Shown here piece by piece: positions 35,601 to 43,428 of a stretch of DNA of 62,425 bases (positions are counted from its first letter, which is position 1; the number at the start of each line of letters is the position of its first letter). Source of the DNA: Deltaproteobacteria bacterium. Lineage in GTDB: Bacteria > Myxococcota_A > Polyangia > Haliangiales > Haliangiaceae. The stretch spans positions 1 through 62,425 of the forward strand of contig JACCTC010000373.1 of the NCBI GenBank assembly GCA_013812655.1, written 5' to 3'. Both the position numbers and the translations under genes were made by a program. A model generated the notes under the pieces. It saw only the letters and a list, made by a program, of their open reading frames with translations, was not told the origin of the DNA and did not search any database.

Positions 35601-38307
35601 GGACCCGTCCGGATATCGCCAGGATCTGCACGAACAGATCACCGCCCTCATCGCGACCGCAGGCGACGCCGCGCTCGTCGATCGCCCGGGTGGGATCTAC
35701 GTGCGGCGCAGCGAGCAGATGTCCGACGCCGACTGCGTGCTGATGCAGACGCTCGCCCGCGTGATCCTCGACGATCGCACGGGCACACTCGCCGAGCAGC
35801 TCGATCGCCGCCCGCGCGCCGAGCTCCCGCTCGCGCTCGTGGTCAGCAGCGAGCCCCGCGCCGCCCCTACGCATACGCCCGTCGCGATCGGTGCGATCGA
35901 ACGCCCGGACCTCGTCGCGTTCAACGGCCATGGCGGCTTCACGTCGGACGGTCGCGAGTACGTGATCGTGACCAGTCACGCGTCGCGGACGCCGGCGCCG
36001 TGGGTCAACGTCCTCGCGAACTCGTACTTCGGGACGGTGGTCAGCGAGAGCGGCGGCGCGTACACGTGGTGCGAGAACGCGCACGGCTACCGGCTGACGC
36101 CGTGGCACAACGATCCGGTCAGCGACGTCGGTGGCGAGGCCATGTACATCCGCGACGAGGATGATGGCCGCTACTGGTCACCGACGCCGCAGCCGGTCGC
36201 CGGGGCGATGCCGTACACGACGCGTCACGGTTTCGGCTACAGCATCTTCGAGACGTCGCACTCGGGGATCACGTCGCAGCTGCGGACCTACGTCGCCACG
36301 GATGCCCCCGCGAAGTTCATCGTCGTGCGGCTCGGCAATCGCTCGAACAAGCCACGCCGGCTCTCGTTGACCGGCTACTTCGAGCTCGTGCTCGGCTCGC
36401 AGCGACCGGCGAACGCCCCGCACGTCGTCACCGAGATCGACGTCAAGACCGGTGCGCTGTTCGCTCGCAACCCGTACAGCAACGAGTTCGCCCCGCGGAT
36501 CGCGTTCCTCGAGTGCAGCGAGGATGTCCGGGTCGTCACCGGCGATCGGCTCGAGTTTCTCGGCCGCAACGGCCACCTCGGGAAGCCCGCGGCGATGCGG
36601 CGTGCCCGGCTCTCCGGTCGCGTGGGCGCCGGGCTCGATCCATGTCTCGCCATGCAGGTGTCGATCGACCTCGAGCCCAACCAGGAGCGCGAGATCGTGT
36701 TCCTGTTCGGCTCGGGGCGTGACCTCGCGGATGCCCGTCACATCGTCGGTCGATCGCGCGGCACCGGCGCCGCGCAGACCGCGCTCGAGAAGGTGTGGGC
36801 GTACTGGAACCGCACGCTCGGCGCCGTCCATGTCCAGACCCCGGACCCGACGCTGAACTTCCTCGCCAACGGCTGGCTGCTCTATCAGGTGCTCGCGTGC
36901 AGGATGTGGGCGCGCAGCGGGTTCTACCAGTCCGGCGGTGCGTTCGGCTTCCGCGATCAGCTCCAGGACGCAACCGCGCTGCTGCATGCCGAGCCCGCGC
37001 TGCTCCGCGAGCAGCTCGTGCGCGCCGCGGCCCACCAGTTCCCGCAGGGCGACGTCCAGCACTGGTGGCATCCGCCGCTCGGCCGCGGCGTGCGCACGCG
37101 GATCTCCGATGACTATCTGTGGCTGCCATATGCGGTGTGCCGCTACGTCGCCGCGATCGGTGACACCGGCGTGCTCGACGAGAAGATCGACTTCATCGAG
37201 GGCCGCGCCGTCAACGCCGACGAGGACAGCTACTACGATCTGCCGACGCGATCGGGCGAGAGCGCCTCGCTCTACGATCACTGCGTCCGCGCGATCCAGC
37301 ATGGTCTGCGGCTCGGCGTCCGTGGGCTCCCGCTGATGGGCACCGGTGACTGGAACGACGGCATGAACCTCGTCGGCGAGCACGGTCAGGGCGAGAGCGT
37401 CTGGCTCGCGTTCTTCCTGCACGACGTGCTCGTCCAGTTCGCGCCTCTCGCGCGTGTCCGCGGCGACGCTGCCTACGCGGACCAGTGCCTCGCGAACGCG
37501 CGCGAGCTCGCGGCGAGCATCGAGGAGCACGCGTGGGATGGCGCGTGGTACCGCCGCGCGTACTTCGACGATGGCGCACCGATCGGTTCGGCAACGAGCC
37601 CGGAGTGCCAGATCGACTCGCTGCCACAGAGCTGGGCGATCCTGTCCGGGGCGGTCGATCCCGAGCGCGCGCGACAGGGCCTCGCGGCGGTCGATGCCCG
37701 GCTCGTCGATCGCGAGCTCGGCGTGATCAAGCTCTTCGATCCGCCGTTCGATCGGTCCGCGCTCGAGCCCGGCTACATCAAGGGCTATGTCCCGGGTGTC
37801 CGCGAGAACGGTGGCCAGTACACCCACGCCGCGGTGTGGACCGTGATGGCGTTCGCCGTCGCCGGCGACATCGAGCGGGCCTGGGAGCTGTTCCGGATGA
37901 TCAACCCGGTCCACCATGGCGGCGACGCCAAGGCGATCGCGACCTACAAGGTCGAGCCCTACGTCCTCGCTGCCGACGTCTACACGAACCCGCAGCACGC
38001 CGGCCGCGGCGGCTGGACCTGGTACACCGGCTCTGCAGGCTGGATGTACCGGCTGATCATCGAGTCACTGCTCGGCATCAGGCTCGTCGTCGATCGCCTG
38101 CACCTGGCGCCCGTGATGCCGGCCGACTGGCAAGGCTTCGAGGTCCACTACCGCCATCGCGAGACCGTGCACCACGTCGCGGTCAAGCGCGTCGGCACGG
38201 GCGCGGCGGTCACGCGCGTGGAGTGCGACGGCGTCGAGCAGGACGACCGCACGATCCCGCTCCACGACGACGCGCGCGAGCACTGGGCGACCGTCGAGAT
38301 CGGCTAA
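29686..38307 (+). CDS. ndvB: Cyclic beta-1,2-glucan synthase (GT84 + glycoamylase-like + GH94)
   Basis: About 2873 residues, the usual size for NdvB/Cgs. In order: N-terminal region (1-400), membrane helices (about 405-450), GT84 glycosyltransferase core with LDSDTDLP (about 622) and HDLLEG, more helices (about 805-860 and 945-980), glycoamylase-like domain (SGYFKTDTHLNYQYRAVGVPG, about 1430), two carbohydrate-binding-like stretches, and a C-terminal GH94 phosphorylase domain with GTGDWNDGMN (about 2550). It polymerises UDP-glucose into beta-1,2-glucan and cyclises it, giving a periplasmic glucan used in osmoadaptation and surface interactions. No ndvA exporter gene is adjacent. ATG 29686 follows GTG 29683. 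Repeat copy B is inserted in frame near residue 1256. Confidence 0.93.
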   Translation: MFGLGPQRSSALDVAESSEEAPLRAELFSISQLERHAQALAATHVVTTSKADDRLLARLAENERVLAEAYALVSEAVTRGRQITPAAEWFLDNYHLIEEQFRTARQHLPRGYSRQLPRLQSGSSRTPRVYDLAIELISHAHGRVDLESVRAFIAAYQTGQSLRLGELWAIPIMLRIALLENLRRVIASVTAGRRDREHAGMWAEKLLEVATTDSSRVVLVLAEMVAADPVLSNAFVSELASRLQGHGAGATFALTWLEQRLAERGETIDRVFQLASQSQAADQVSIGNSIGSLRFLGATDWRDFVEAMSVVERALRADTVYPAMDFATRDRYRHVVEQIARRGKVTELAIAERAIALAAEGPSPRARHVGYFLIDRGRRTLELAACQRTHARALARPPGAPLRLLAYVGAIAGVTGALVLAVVLATRTSMLGAAALVACGIATAVCASQLAIAIVHWAATLVVQPRVLPRLDFSRAIPDEHRTMVAIPTMLTSAGTIDELVDALEVRFLANRDPNLSFALVGDLRDATEQHGDGDAALVARAKAAIEALNVKYPDPARGGGFFLFHRDRRWNPRERAWMGWERKRGKLEELNATLRGELDRFSTVVGPVERLRDVRYVIALDSDTDLPRDAARELAATLAHPLNRPVIDPVVGRVTEGYAILQPRVGITLASASGSRFARLFAGDCGIDPYTRAVSDVYQDVFGEGSFIGKGIYDIDAVQAALGGKLPENRILSHDLLEGAYGRAGLVSDVILFEDYPVAYAADASRRARWIRGDWQIARWLLRRVPSSDRRRARNPISLLSQWKIVDNLRRSLVPIAMVTLLVVAWVVPEAAWPALVLVAATLFVPGLLVAAASLVRRPTEVPVRAHVGEVVGNAGRQVIREAFTLACLPYEAALSLSSIVRATTRLVITRRKLLEWRTAADAQRAARTSFAGTYGSMWILPVAAISGGIALGSQRMDALWLAGPVLALWIAAPSLVWWIGRPIPAPRSRLSQTDHTFLRKLARRTWRFFEDFVTADDNHLPPDNVQEDPPVGVAHRTSPTNIGLSLLANLAAYDFGYVAADAVVTRTAQTLATLDKLQRYRGHFYNWYDTRSLEPLRPMYVSTVDSGNLAGHLLTLASGLEELAGHRIVRPELCAGLADTLDILDEVGVEPARLRGLRELLHAPATLSATRTLLQRFTAEATKLAGEPDSEVEAWTVALVAQAEQAARELDHVAPWLALDTLPTDELLRARLDTIPTLAELARLDVALAAQLEGPRWSEPANAGDRGPDALRTAVMLGAERATTRIVELHRLAAHCGELADHDYDLLYDRGRHLLAIGFNVTDRRLDASFYDLLASEARLASYVAIAQGKLPQEHWFRLGRLLTTAGGHTALLSWSGSMFEYLMPLLVMPTYPGTLLDETYQVAVARQIEYGGERNVPWGVSESGYFKTDTHLNYQYRAVGVPGLGFKRGLADDLVIAPYACVMGLMVMPEEACANLQRLVAEERLGRHGLYEAIDYTAVRLPPGKTSVTVCSYMAHHQGMSLLSLAYVLADRPMQRRFAADPALRATDLLLQERVPRTATVYPHPAEVSAVRTASSDVEDQLRIFTTPSTPAPEVHLLSNGRYHVAFTNAGGGYSRWRELGVTRWQEDTTRDSWGTFCYLRDVTSGSYWSVGHQPTLRVATSYEAIFSQGRAELRRRDEDIDTHLEVSVSPEDDIELRRITLSNIGRTKRTIDITSFAEVVLTAPAADAAHRTFSNLFVQTEILDELGAILCTRRPRSAIEKPPWLIHLMTVHGTTAAPPSYETDRAAFVGRGRTPIAPAAMHRAKLANGEGSVLDPIVAIRNTIELAPDETIQLHVVTGVAESRESALNLVDKYRDRHVAERVLELSWTQSQVVQRQLEATVADTQLWQRLAGHVIFQNPALRAPKSVIERNRLGQSGLWAYGISGDLPIVLVRISSSENIALVRQVLRAHAYWRLKGLAVDLVIWNEDPSGYRQDLHEQITALIATAGDAALVDRPGGIYVRRSEQMSDADCVLMQTLARVILDDRTGTLAEQLDRRPRAELPLALVVSSEPRAAPTHTPVAIGAIERPDLVAFNGHGGFTSDGREYVIVTSHASRTPAPWVNVLANSYFGTVVSESGGAYTWCENAHGYRLTPWHNDPVSDVGGEAMYIRDEDDGRYWSPTPQPVAGAMPYTTRHGFGYSIFETSHSGITSQLRTYVATDAPAKFIVVRLGNRSNKPRRLSLTGYFELVLGSQRPANAPHVVTEIDVKTGALFARNPYSNEFAPRIAFLECSEDVRVVTGDRLEFLGRNGHLGKPAAMRRARLSGRVGAGLDPCLAMQVSIDLEPNQEREIVFLFGSGRDLADARHIVGRSRGTGAAQTALEKVWAYWNRTLGAVHVQTPDPTLNFLANGWLLYQVLACRMWARSGFYQSGGAFGFRDQLQDATALLHAEPALLREQLVRAAAHQFPQGDVQHWWHPPLGRGVRTRISDDYLWLPYAVCRYVAAIGDTGVLDEKIDFIEGRAVNADEDSYYDLPTRSGESASLYDHCVRAIQHGLRLGVRGLPLMGTGDWNDGMNLVGEHGQGESVWLAFFLHDVLVQFAPLARVRGDAAYADQCLANARELAASIEEHAWDGAWYRRAYFDDGAPIGSATSPECQIDSLPQSWAILSGAVDPERARQGLAAVDARLVDRELGVIKLFDPPFDRSALEPGYIKGYVPGVRENGGQYTHAAVWTVMAFAVAGDIERAWELFRMINPVHHGGDAKAIATYKVEPYVLAADVYTNPQHAGRGGWTWYTGSAGWMYRLIIESLLGIRLVVDRLHLAPVMPADWQGFEVHYRHRETVHHVAVKRVGTGAAVTRVECDGVEQDDRTIPLHDDAREHWATVEIG
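33452..33499. repeat. Dispersed palindromic repeat, copy B
   Basis: The first 34 nt equal copy A exactly. Here the repeat lies in frame inside the cyclic glucan synthase gene and encodes GPRWSEPANAGDRGPD, in a linker before the glycoamylase-like domain. The plus-strand frame differs from the frames used in copies A and C. Confidence 0.85.
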
Positions 38308-38320
38308 AGCTTGCTGACGA

Positions 38321-38854
38321 TCAGCGCGCGCCGGGCCACGGCCGCACGAACCGCACTCCGTTGAAGGTGTGCGTACAGCACCAGCAGGTCGGCACCATCG
38401 TCGCGACGTTCTGCGTCGGATCGACGAGCTGCAGCGTGCCTGCGTCGGTGACATACAGGCCGCTGTAGTAGGAAGATTCGCCAACGCGAACCACCGCCGT
38501 TCGCTCCGACGCTTGCCGCGCGACCATCCAGTAGATCGGCTCCTCGCGATCGAGCCGCGCGGTGGCCTCGCTGTAGACCTCGGCCCACGGCTTGCCGACC
38601 TTCGACAGCAAGAACCGGAACAGCGGCGTGTAATCGTGATGCGGCGTGCATCCTCGGACCGCCCGCATGCTGCCGCTCTTCGCGTCCGAGGCGAGCTCGA
38701 GCTTCGTGTGACGCTGGTGGCGATAATCGCCACCAGCGTTGCGACCGGCCCCGTGCGCGGTCGTGTTGCGCGGACGGTACAGTGGCTCCTTCGGCGCGCG
38801 CCCCACGGCTCGATGATGTCGTGCTCCCTTCGCGCTGCCCACTCGTTTCTGCAC
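38321..38854 (-). CDS. Conserved hypothetical protein, 177 residues
   Basis: A basic N-terminal half (RAPKEPLYRPRNTTAHGAGRNAGGDYRHQRHTK) is followed by SMRAVRGCTPHHDYTPLFRFLLSKVGKPW, EPIYWMVAR, a YYSGLYVT strand and a CWCCTH cysteine cluster near the end. The two halves look like a family of small soluble bacterial proteins that I recognise as recurrent but cannot name. The start is GTG 38854, only 3 nt after the MYG1-like gene, so the two are probably cotranscribed. Other frames in this stretch have no such pattern. Confidence 0.65.
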   Translation of the reverse strand: MQKRVGSAKGARHHRAVGRAPKEPLYRPRNTTAHGAGRNAGGDYRHQRHTKLELASDAKSGSMRAVRGCTPHHDYTPLFRFLLSKVGKPWAEVYSEATARLDREEPIYWMVARQASERTAVVRVGESSYYSGLYVTDAGTLQLVDPTQNVATMVPTCWCCTHTFNGVRFVRPWPGAR

Positions 38855-38857
38855 GCG

Positions 38858-39718
38858 TCAACGACGCCAGGCGAGCGTCACGAGCTCCTGGAGGCGTACC
38901 GGTTCGCTCGCGGTCGTCTTGCACATGAACCCGCTCTTGTGCGCGAAGTGGACGTCCGGCTCGCTCTCGACCCGCGAGAAGTCGAGTGCCGGATGGTCCT
39001 CGTACCGGCCGATGCCGAAGCCGTCGCCTCGGCGGTCTGGATAGACGATGGCGGCGATCACGCCCTCGAGCTTGCGCGCGCGGATGTAGCTGCCGAGCAT
39101 CGAGCTGGGCTCGTCGGCGGCGGGGTCGCTGCGCGGCAAGAACAGGGCCTCGATGCGGTCGTCGCCGCACGGGATGGTCCACCGCTGCACGCGCTGATCG
39201 ATGTAGTCGAGGCGCTCGCGAGCCTCGCGTAGATACTCGAGCAGGTCATCGCCGACCATCTTCATGAAGGCGTAGAGCGGATCGGTGGGCTCGAGGCGCG
39301 TCGTCTGCGCAAACCGACGCAGCAGGGTCATGTCGATCGGCGAATTGAGCTGCGAGATCGCGCGCCGCGGTACGCCAAGCCACTCGCCGGTCTTCTTGGG
39401 TCCTCGCGAGTCGAACCACTCCGCTGTCTCGAGCCAGTCGCAGAACTGCAGCGCGTCCTGGTAGAGGCCCAGGTGATCGAGCACCAGGCTGAGCGCGCAG
39501 GTCGGCGCGTGCTCGCGCGGAAAGTGGTGGTGGTCGAAGTTCGACCGCGCCGGATCGTGAACGCCGCCAATATCGACGACCGCAACGTCCGGATCGGCGA
39601 GCTCCTCGGCGGTCGGCTCGCGCCTGACGACCGGGCAGCCATGGATCGCCGCGAGGACGCAGACTGCGAGCAGGTCGTCTTTATGCGAGCCGCCTGGATG
39701 AGTGAGGATCGTCTTCAA
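38858..39718 (-). CDS. MYG1/UPF0160-family predicted metal-dependent phosphoesterase
   Basis: A 286-residue protein with the DHH-like start THPGGSHKDDLLAVCVL, then VVDIGGVHDPARSNFDHHHFPRE (about residues 45-70) and the middle section LQFCDWLETAEWFDS. These are the metal-binding motifs of the MYG1 family. The eukaryotic member is a 3'-5' exonuclease acting on RNA; bacterial function is not established. The start is TTG 39718, supported by TAGGGT 8 nt upstream and by lying right before the first conserved strand (KTILTHPGG). Confidence 0.82.
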   Translation of the reverse strand: MKTILTHPGGSHKDDLLAVCVLAAIHGCPVVRREPTAEELADPDVAVVDIGGVHDPARSNFDHHHFPREHAPTCALSLVLDHLGLYQDALQFCDWLETAEWFDSRGPKKTGEWLGVPRRAISQLNSPIDMTLLRRFAQTTRLEPTDPLYAFMKMVGDDLLEYLREARERLDYIDQRVQRWTIPCGDDRIEALFLPRSDPAADEPSSMLGSYIRARKLEGVIAAIVYPDRRGDGFGIGRYEDHPALDFSRVESEPDVHFAHKSGFMCKTTASEPVRLQELVTLAWRR

Positions 39719-39815
39719 GGTCGTGCACCCTAGCAGGCGCCGGGCTGCGCGCGCCTACGAACATCCGGTCGAGGAGTCGTGGGCAGTCAGGTCGTGAGGG
39801 ACCGCAACATCGCGA

Positions 39816-40320
39816 TCAGCGGCGGACCAGCCGCTGCCGATACGCGAGCTCCTGCGCGACCAGCGCACCGACCTTGCTCGCCTCGAGGAACGGCCCGAGC
39901 ACGCCGAACCGGCCGCGCGCGACGGCACCGAGCGTCCACCGCAAGGCGAGAGCACGCGCATCGCGGAGGGCATCTTCGCGGGGAACACGAAGCGCAGCTG
40001 GTCGTCGTCGAACGAGTCGAGGTCGAGCCGGCGCGGGCACGAGCCGCCCTGCCCCGCCCCGAACGCAGCGCGAGCATGGCATCGCCGATGCCGATACGGA
40101 ACGTGTCGATCGGCGGCACGATCGCACGGATGCGTTCCGCGAGCCCGAGCTCCTCGAGGATCCGCATGCCGTAGGGATGGATGAAGTGCGTCGACAGCGG
40201 CTGGTCCTTCGGCAGCGCAGCCGCATCGACGAGCATGACCCGCTTGCCGGCGCGGGCGAGGAACCGCGCGAGCGGCGCACCGGCGCAGCGCCCACCGACG
40301 ATCACGCAGTCGTAACCGGT
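39816..40320 (-). pseudogene. FAD-dependent oxidoreductase pseudogene (internal deletion and frameshifts)
   Basis: Reading from 40320, one frame gives YDCVIVGGRCAGAPLARFLARAGKRVMLVD and continues to FRIGIGDAML, an FAD-binding N-terminus of a glutathione-reductase-type fold. The frame then ends. The remaining 230 bp carry short protein-like stretches in the two other frames: DSFDDDQLRFVFPAKMPSAM, then ALRWTLGAVARGRFGVLGPF and LVAQELAYRQRLVRR with a stop at 39816. An intact enzyme has about 350-450 residues, so most of the middle is missing. No usable upstream start exists besides GTG 40305. I read this as a decayed gene. Confidence 0.65.
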
Positions 40321-40470
40321 GCCACGCCCGGCATCGTATGCGATCGATGGTCACCTGAACCGAGGGCGGTTCGGTAACGCTGTGCTGTCGGTTGTTGGCG
40401 ACACCTGGGGACGGGCCGTGACCTCGTCACGCTGCAACTCGCGGACAACACGCGCGGCGGCGGCGGCACG

Positions 40471-40489
40471 CCGGTTGCTCGGGCAACGG
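40471..40489 (+). promoter_or_regulatory. Small hairpin just upstream of the lipoprotein start
   Basis: GTTGC and GCAAC pair around loop TCGG, extended by two G-C pairs with one bulged G. It would occupy the ribosome-binding region of the gene at 40492. Significance unknown. Confidence 0.25.
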
Positions 40490-40491
40490 CG

Positions 40492-41670
40492 ATGCAACCT
40501 CGCCCGCACGTCGTGATCGCGCTCGCCCTGCTCGCTGGCTGTGGCGTCGGCGCCACCGATGCTGCCGACGAGCTGTGGGACGACACCCGCGACGACGATG
40601 GCCGTGATGACACCGTGGCGCTCGCCCTCGCGGGCAGCGTCGCTATCGACCCAGGCACGACGACGAATGCCGAGCGCGTCGAGACCTTGCCGGTGTCGCG
40701 CAGCGAAGGCGGGGCCACCCGCCGCGTCGTCATGCAGCTCGCACCCGCCCAGGTCCCCAAGCTCGCGAAGGGCGACCGCCTGATGGTGCCGGCCGAGGTG
40801 CAGGTGACGACCCGCTGTGACATCGGCCAGACCGCGCCAGGGTGCGGCTACAACCCGAACGTCCGCGCGCAGCTGATCTTGACCGGTAACCCCGGTGACA
40901 CCTCGGCCGCGGGCAACTCGGTCGTGATAGCGACGCAGACCGAGACCTGCACGCAGGCCGAGCATCACTGCATGTTCGTGTTCCGCCCGGGCGACGCGAG
41001 TATCGACGTCCCCGACATGCCGTGCCTCGCCAATGGGAGCTGCCACGTCAACCTCGTGATGTGGGCGTGGCATCCCGATGCGCGCTCCGGCGATGCCGAC
41101 AAGGTCCTGGTCGGCGGCAACGACGGCAACTACCTCGACAACGGCAGGGTCGATGGCGATCAGGGCCGGCTGATGGTCATCCGCGAGCGCCGCATCACCG
41201 GCGGCGACCGCGCGTCTCGCGAGACCTCGGGCGGCGGTGACATCACGGTCAACACCAGCGCGAACCCCGTACTGATCTACTCGCATCGCCTCAAGCCGGC
41301 CGGTGAGGACCTCCAGGCGAACGAGCAGTTCCTCGTCGAGGCACGCATCGTGACGACCGTCAGCACGCGCGCACGATTCTCGACCGAGATGTTCCTGACC
41401 CGGAATCCGAACGCGATCGATGGCAATGGCGTCGAGGCGATCACGCCGGCTGCGATCAACGAGCACAACGGCGTGAACTGCACGCCGGGCGGCGCGTGCG
41501 TGACCCGCAAGGTCGCGGTGTTCCGCGTCGACCGTCGGATCGGCGATGCGATCTACGTCAACGTGATCGCGAAGAGTGCGGTGCCCGGCGGTGGCAGTGC
41601 GCGGGTTACCGTGCAGCGCAACGCCGGCTCGGTACGCTCGTTGCGCTACGCCGCGCGCTTTGCACGCTGA
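40492..41670 (+). CDS. Lipoprotein, 392 residues, unknown function
   Basis: The signal peptide ends with lipobox LAGC (Cys17). An acidic linker (DELWDDTRDDDGRDD) follows. The mature protein is beta-rich with two paired-cysteine loops (TRCDIGQTAPGCGY; CTQAEHHCMF) and a later CLANGSCHVNLVMWAWHPDA and NCTPGGACVTR. No family recognised. It may be a surface protein with disulfides. A small imperfect hairpin (GTTGC-TCGG-GCAAC, 40474-40487) lies directly before the ATG. Confidence 0.7.
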   Translation: MQPRPHVVIALALLAGCGVGATDAADELWDDTRDDDGRDDTVALALAGSVAIDPGTTTNAERVETLPVSRSEGGATRRVVMQLAPAQVPKLAKGDRLMVPAEVQVTTRCDIGQTAPGCGYNPNVRAQLILTGNPGDTSAAGNSVVIATQTETCTQAEHHCMFVFRPGDASIDVPDMPCLANGSCHVNLVMWAWHPDARSGDADKVLVGGNDGNYLDNGRVDGDQGRLMVIRERRITGGDRASRETSGGGDITVNTSANPVLIYSHRLKPAGEDLQANEQFLVEARIVTTVSTRARFSTEMFLTRNPNAIDGNGVEAITPAAINEHNGVNCTPGGACVTRKVAVFRVDRRIGDAIYVNVIAKSAVPGGGSARVTVQRNAGSVRSLRYAARFAR

Positions 41671-41676
41671 CACCTG

Positions 41677-42393
41677 TCAGAACACGACGCCGACCGACAG
41701 ATCGACGATCCCGCGGGCCTCGCCGGCAGCGACCACGGCGTTTGGCTCGGGCAGCGGCGTGTCGGCCGTCGGTTCGATGCCATCGAGCTCGCTTCGATCG
41801 ACCACGCCGCCGAGCACGAACGCGCCGTAGCCGGCCTCGATCACGACGCGCTCGGCGATCCGCACGCCGCCGGCAGCGCGCAGCGAGACGAGCCCGCCGA
41901 CATCGCCCGAGCCTTCGCGATCGAGCCAGCTCGCCGAGCCGCCTACCGAGAGGTATGCGGCGAGATCGCGGCCAAGCGGCGTCTGCACGTTGAGCGGGTA
42001 TATGCCGACGCCGGCCGTGCGCAGCTCATCCCCGATGCCGACGAGCGCCTCGACGCGAAAAAACAATAGATCGCCGCCGGTCTCGAGCCCGGGCGCGAAC
42101 GTCACCAGCGTGTCGCTGACGCCGAGATCGCCCGCGTCGATCATCGTCGTCGTCCCGCCGTGACGTCGATCGTATGCGGCCGCGGCGGTGTTGTACGCGG
42201 TGACCGCGCGATCGACGTCGTCGCCGAACACCGGCGTGTCATCGGAGGATTCCAGATCGAGCGGTAACACGCCGAACCGTACGACGCCGCGCACGTCCGC
42301 GTGCGCATCCGCCACACCACCGACGAGCGCGAGGGCGCCGATTCCTGCGATTCCTGCGATGCGAAGCATCCTCCTCGAGACTTCAAGGACCAT
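41677..42393 (-). CDS. Exported beta-rich protein, probably outer membrane
   Basis: Start at ATG 42393 (the frame is open to 42606 but that part is not protein-like); ATG 42369 is an alternative with GAGGAGG directly before it. A signal peptide (IAGIAGIGALALVGGVADAHA) leads into DVRGVVRFGVLPLDLES. The remainder alternates short strands (GDLLFFRVEALVGIG, LAAYLSVGGSASWLD, GLVSLRAAGGVRIAERVVIEAGYGAFVLGG, IVDLSVGVVF), which suggests an 8-10 strand barrel. It lies 51 nt downstream of the kinase gene on the same strand and may be cotranscribed. Confidence 0.68.
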   Translation of the reverse strand: MVLEVSRRMLRIAGIAGIGALALVGGVADAHADVRGVVRFGVLPLDLESSDDTPVFGDDVDRAVTAYNTAAAAYDRRHGGTTTMIDAGDLGVSDTLVTFAPGLETGGDLLFFRVEALVGIGDELRTAGVGIYPLNVQTPLGRDLAAYLSVGGSASWLDREGSGDVGGLVSLRAAGGVRIAERVVIEAGYGAFVLGGVVDRSELDGIEPTADTPLPEPNAVVAAGEARGIVDLSVGVVF

Positions 42394-42443
42394 GCCCCGT
42401 CGAACATGAGGACGCTGGCGCGCGTGCGCGAATCGTGGCAGCG

Positions 42444-43403
42444 CTACGAGCGCCCGAGGATGCGACGGAAGAACCCTGGCTTCGCGGTGGTTTTCCCTGA
42501 GCCCGGCCGCGTGCCCGCGATCAGCGCCGCTCGCATCGCCGCCGCAGACTCGTAGCGCTTCTCGCGTTCGAGAGCGAGCGCGCGCGCGACCACGAAGTCG
42601 AGCCATCGCGGGATGTCATCGCGGCGCTTCGCGGGGTGACGCTCGAGATCTCCGAACATCACCTTGGTCAGCAGATCGCGCTTTGACTCGTAGGTGTACG
42701 GCCACTCGCCGGTCAGCACCTCGAACAAGACGATGCCGAGCGAGAACAGATCGGCCCGCGCATCGACCATCGTCGGATCGACGTACTGCTCGGGGCTGAT
42801 GTAGAACGGCGTCCCGAGCAGCGCGTTCGGCGCGGTCAGGTTGAGCTCGTCATCGACCTTCGCGAACCCGAGGTCGAGCACCTTCACGCGCTCCCCGCCG
42901 TCGCCACTCTCCACGTAGATGTTCGCGCTCTTGAGATCGCGATGGATCACGCCGCGGCCGTGCAACACCTCGAGCGCATCGAGCACGCCGATCGCGATCT
43001 GGACGGCGCGCTCGGGAGCGAGCGGCCCGTCGGCCTTGCGGATCGTGTAGAGGTCGCGGCCGGCGAGCCGATCCATCTCGATGAACGCGCAACCGTCCTC
43101 GGTGATGCCCGCATCGTGCACGCCGACGAACGCCGGATGCCCGGTCGCCGCCGTCTCGCGCGCCTCGCGGATGAAGCGCGCGCCGAGCTCGGTGTCGATC
43201 GCGAACCGCTTGTGCAGGATCTTGAGCGCGATGTCACGGCGCAGCAGCACGTGGCGCGCCGCATAGACCGCGGCGATGCCGCCGAGTCCGAGCACGGGAC
43301 CGAGCGTGTACTTGCCGAGGACCGTCTCGCCGGTGCGGCTCTCGGGACACGCCGTCGCCCACTTCGGGTGAACCGCGCCGCACATCTGACAGTCCGCGGC
43401 CAT
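42444..43403 (-). CDS. Ser/Thr protein kinase with N-terminal zinc-finger-like motif
   Basis: The 319-residue kinase starts with ADCQMCGAVHPKWATACPE, a short CXXC-type knuckle, before the kinase domain. Motifs: LGLGGIAAVYAARH glycine loop, ALKIL, VIHRDLKSANIYV, GTPFYISPEQ and DLFSLGIVLFEVL. The metal-binding motif is DLG (VLDLGFAKV) instead of DFG, a common and usually active variant. There is no transmembrane segment, so it is cytosolic. TATGCT lies 8 nt before the ATG. Confidence 0.92.
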   Translation of the reverse strand: MAADCQMCGAVHPKWATACPESRTGETVLGKYTLGPVLGLGGIAAVYAARHVLLRRDIALKILHKRFAIDTELGARFIREARETAATGHPAFVGVHDAGITEDGCAFIEMDRLAGRDLYTIRKADGPLAPERAVQIAIGVLDALEVLHGRGVIHRDLKSANIYVESGDGGERVKVLDLGFAKVDDELNLTAPNALLGTPFYISPEQYVDPTMVDARADLFSLGIVLFEVLTGEWPYTYESKRDLLTKVMFGDLERHPAKRRDDIPRWLDFVVARALALEREKRYESAAAMRAALIAGTRPGSGKTTAKPGFFRRILGRS

Positions 43404-43428
43404 CGAGCCGCAGCATAGAACGTATTGC

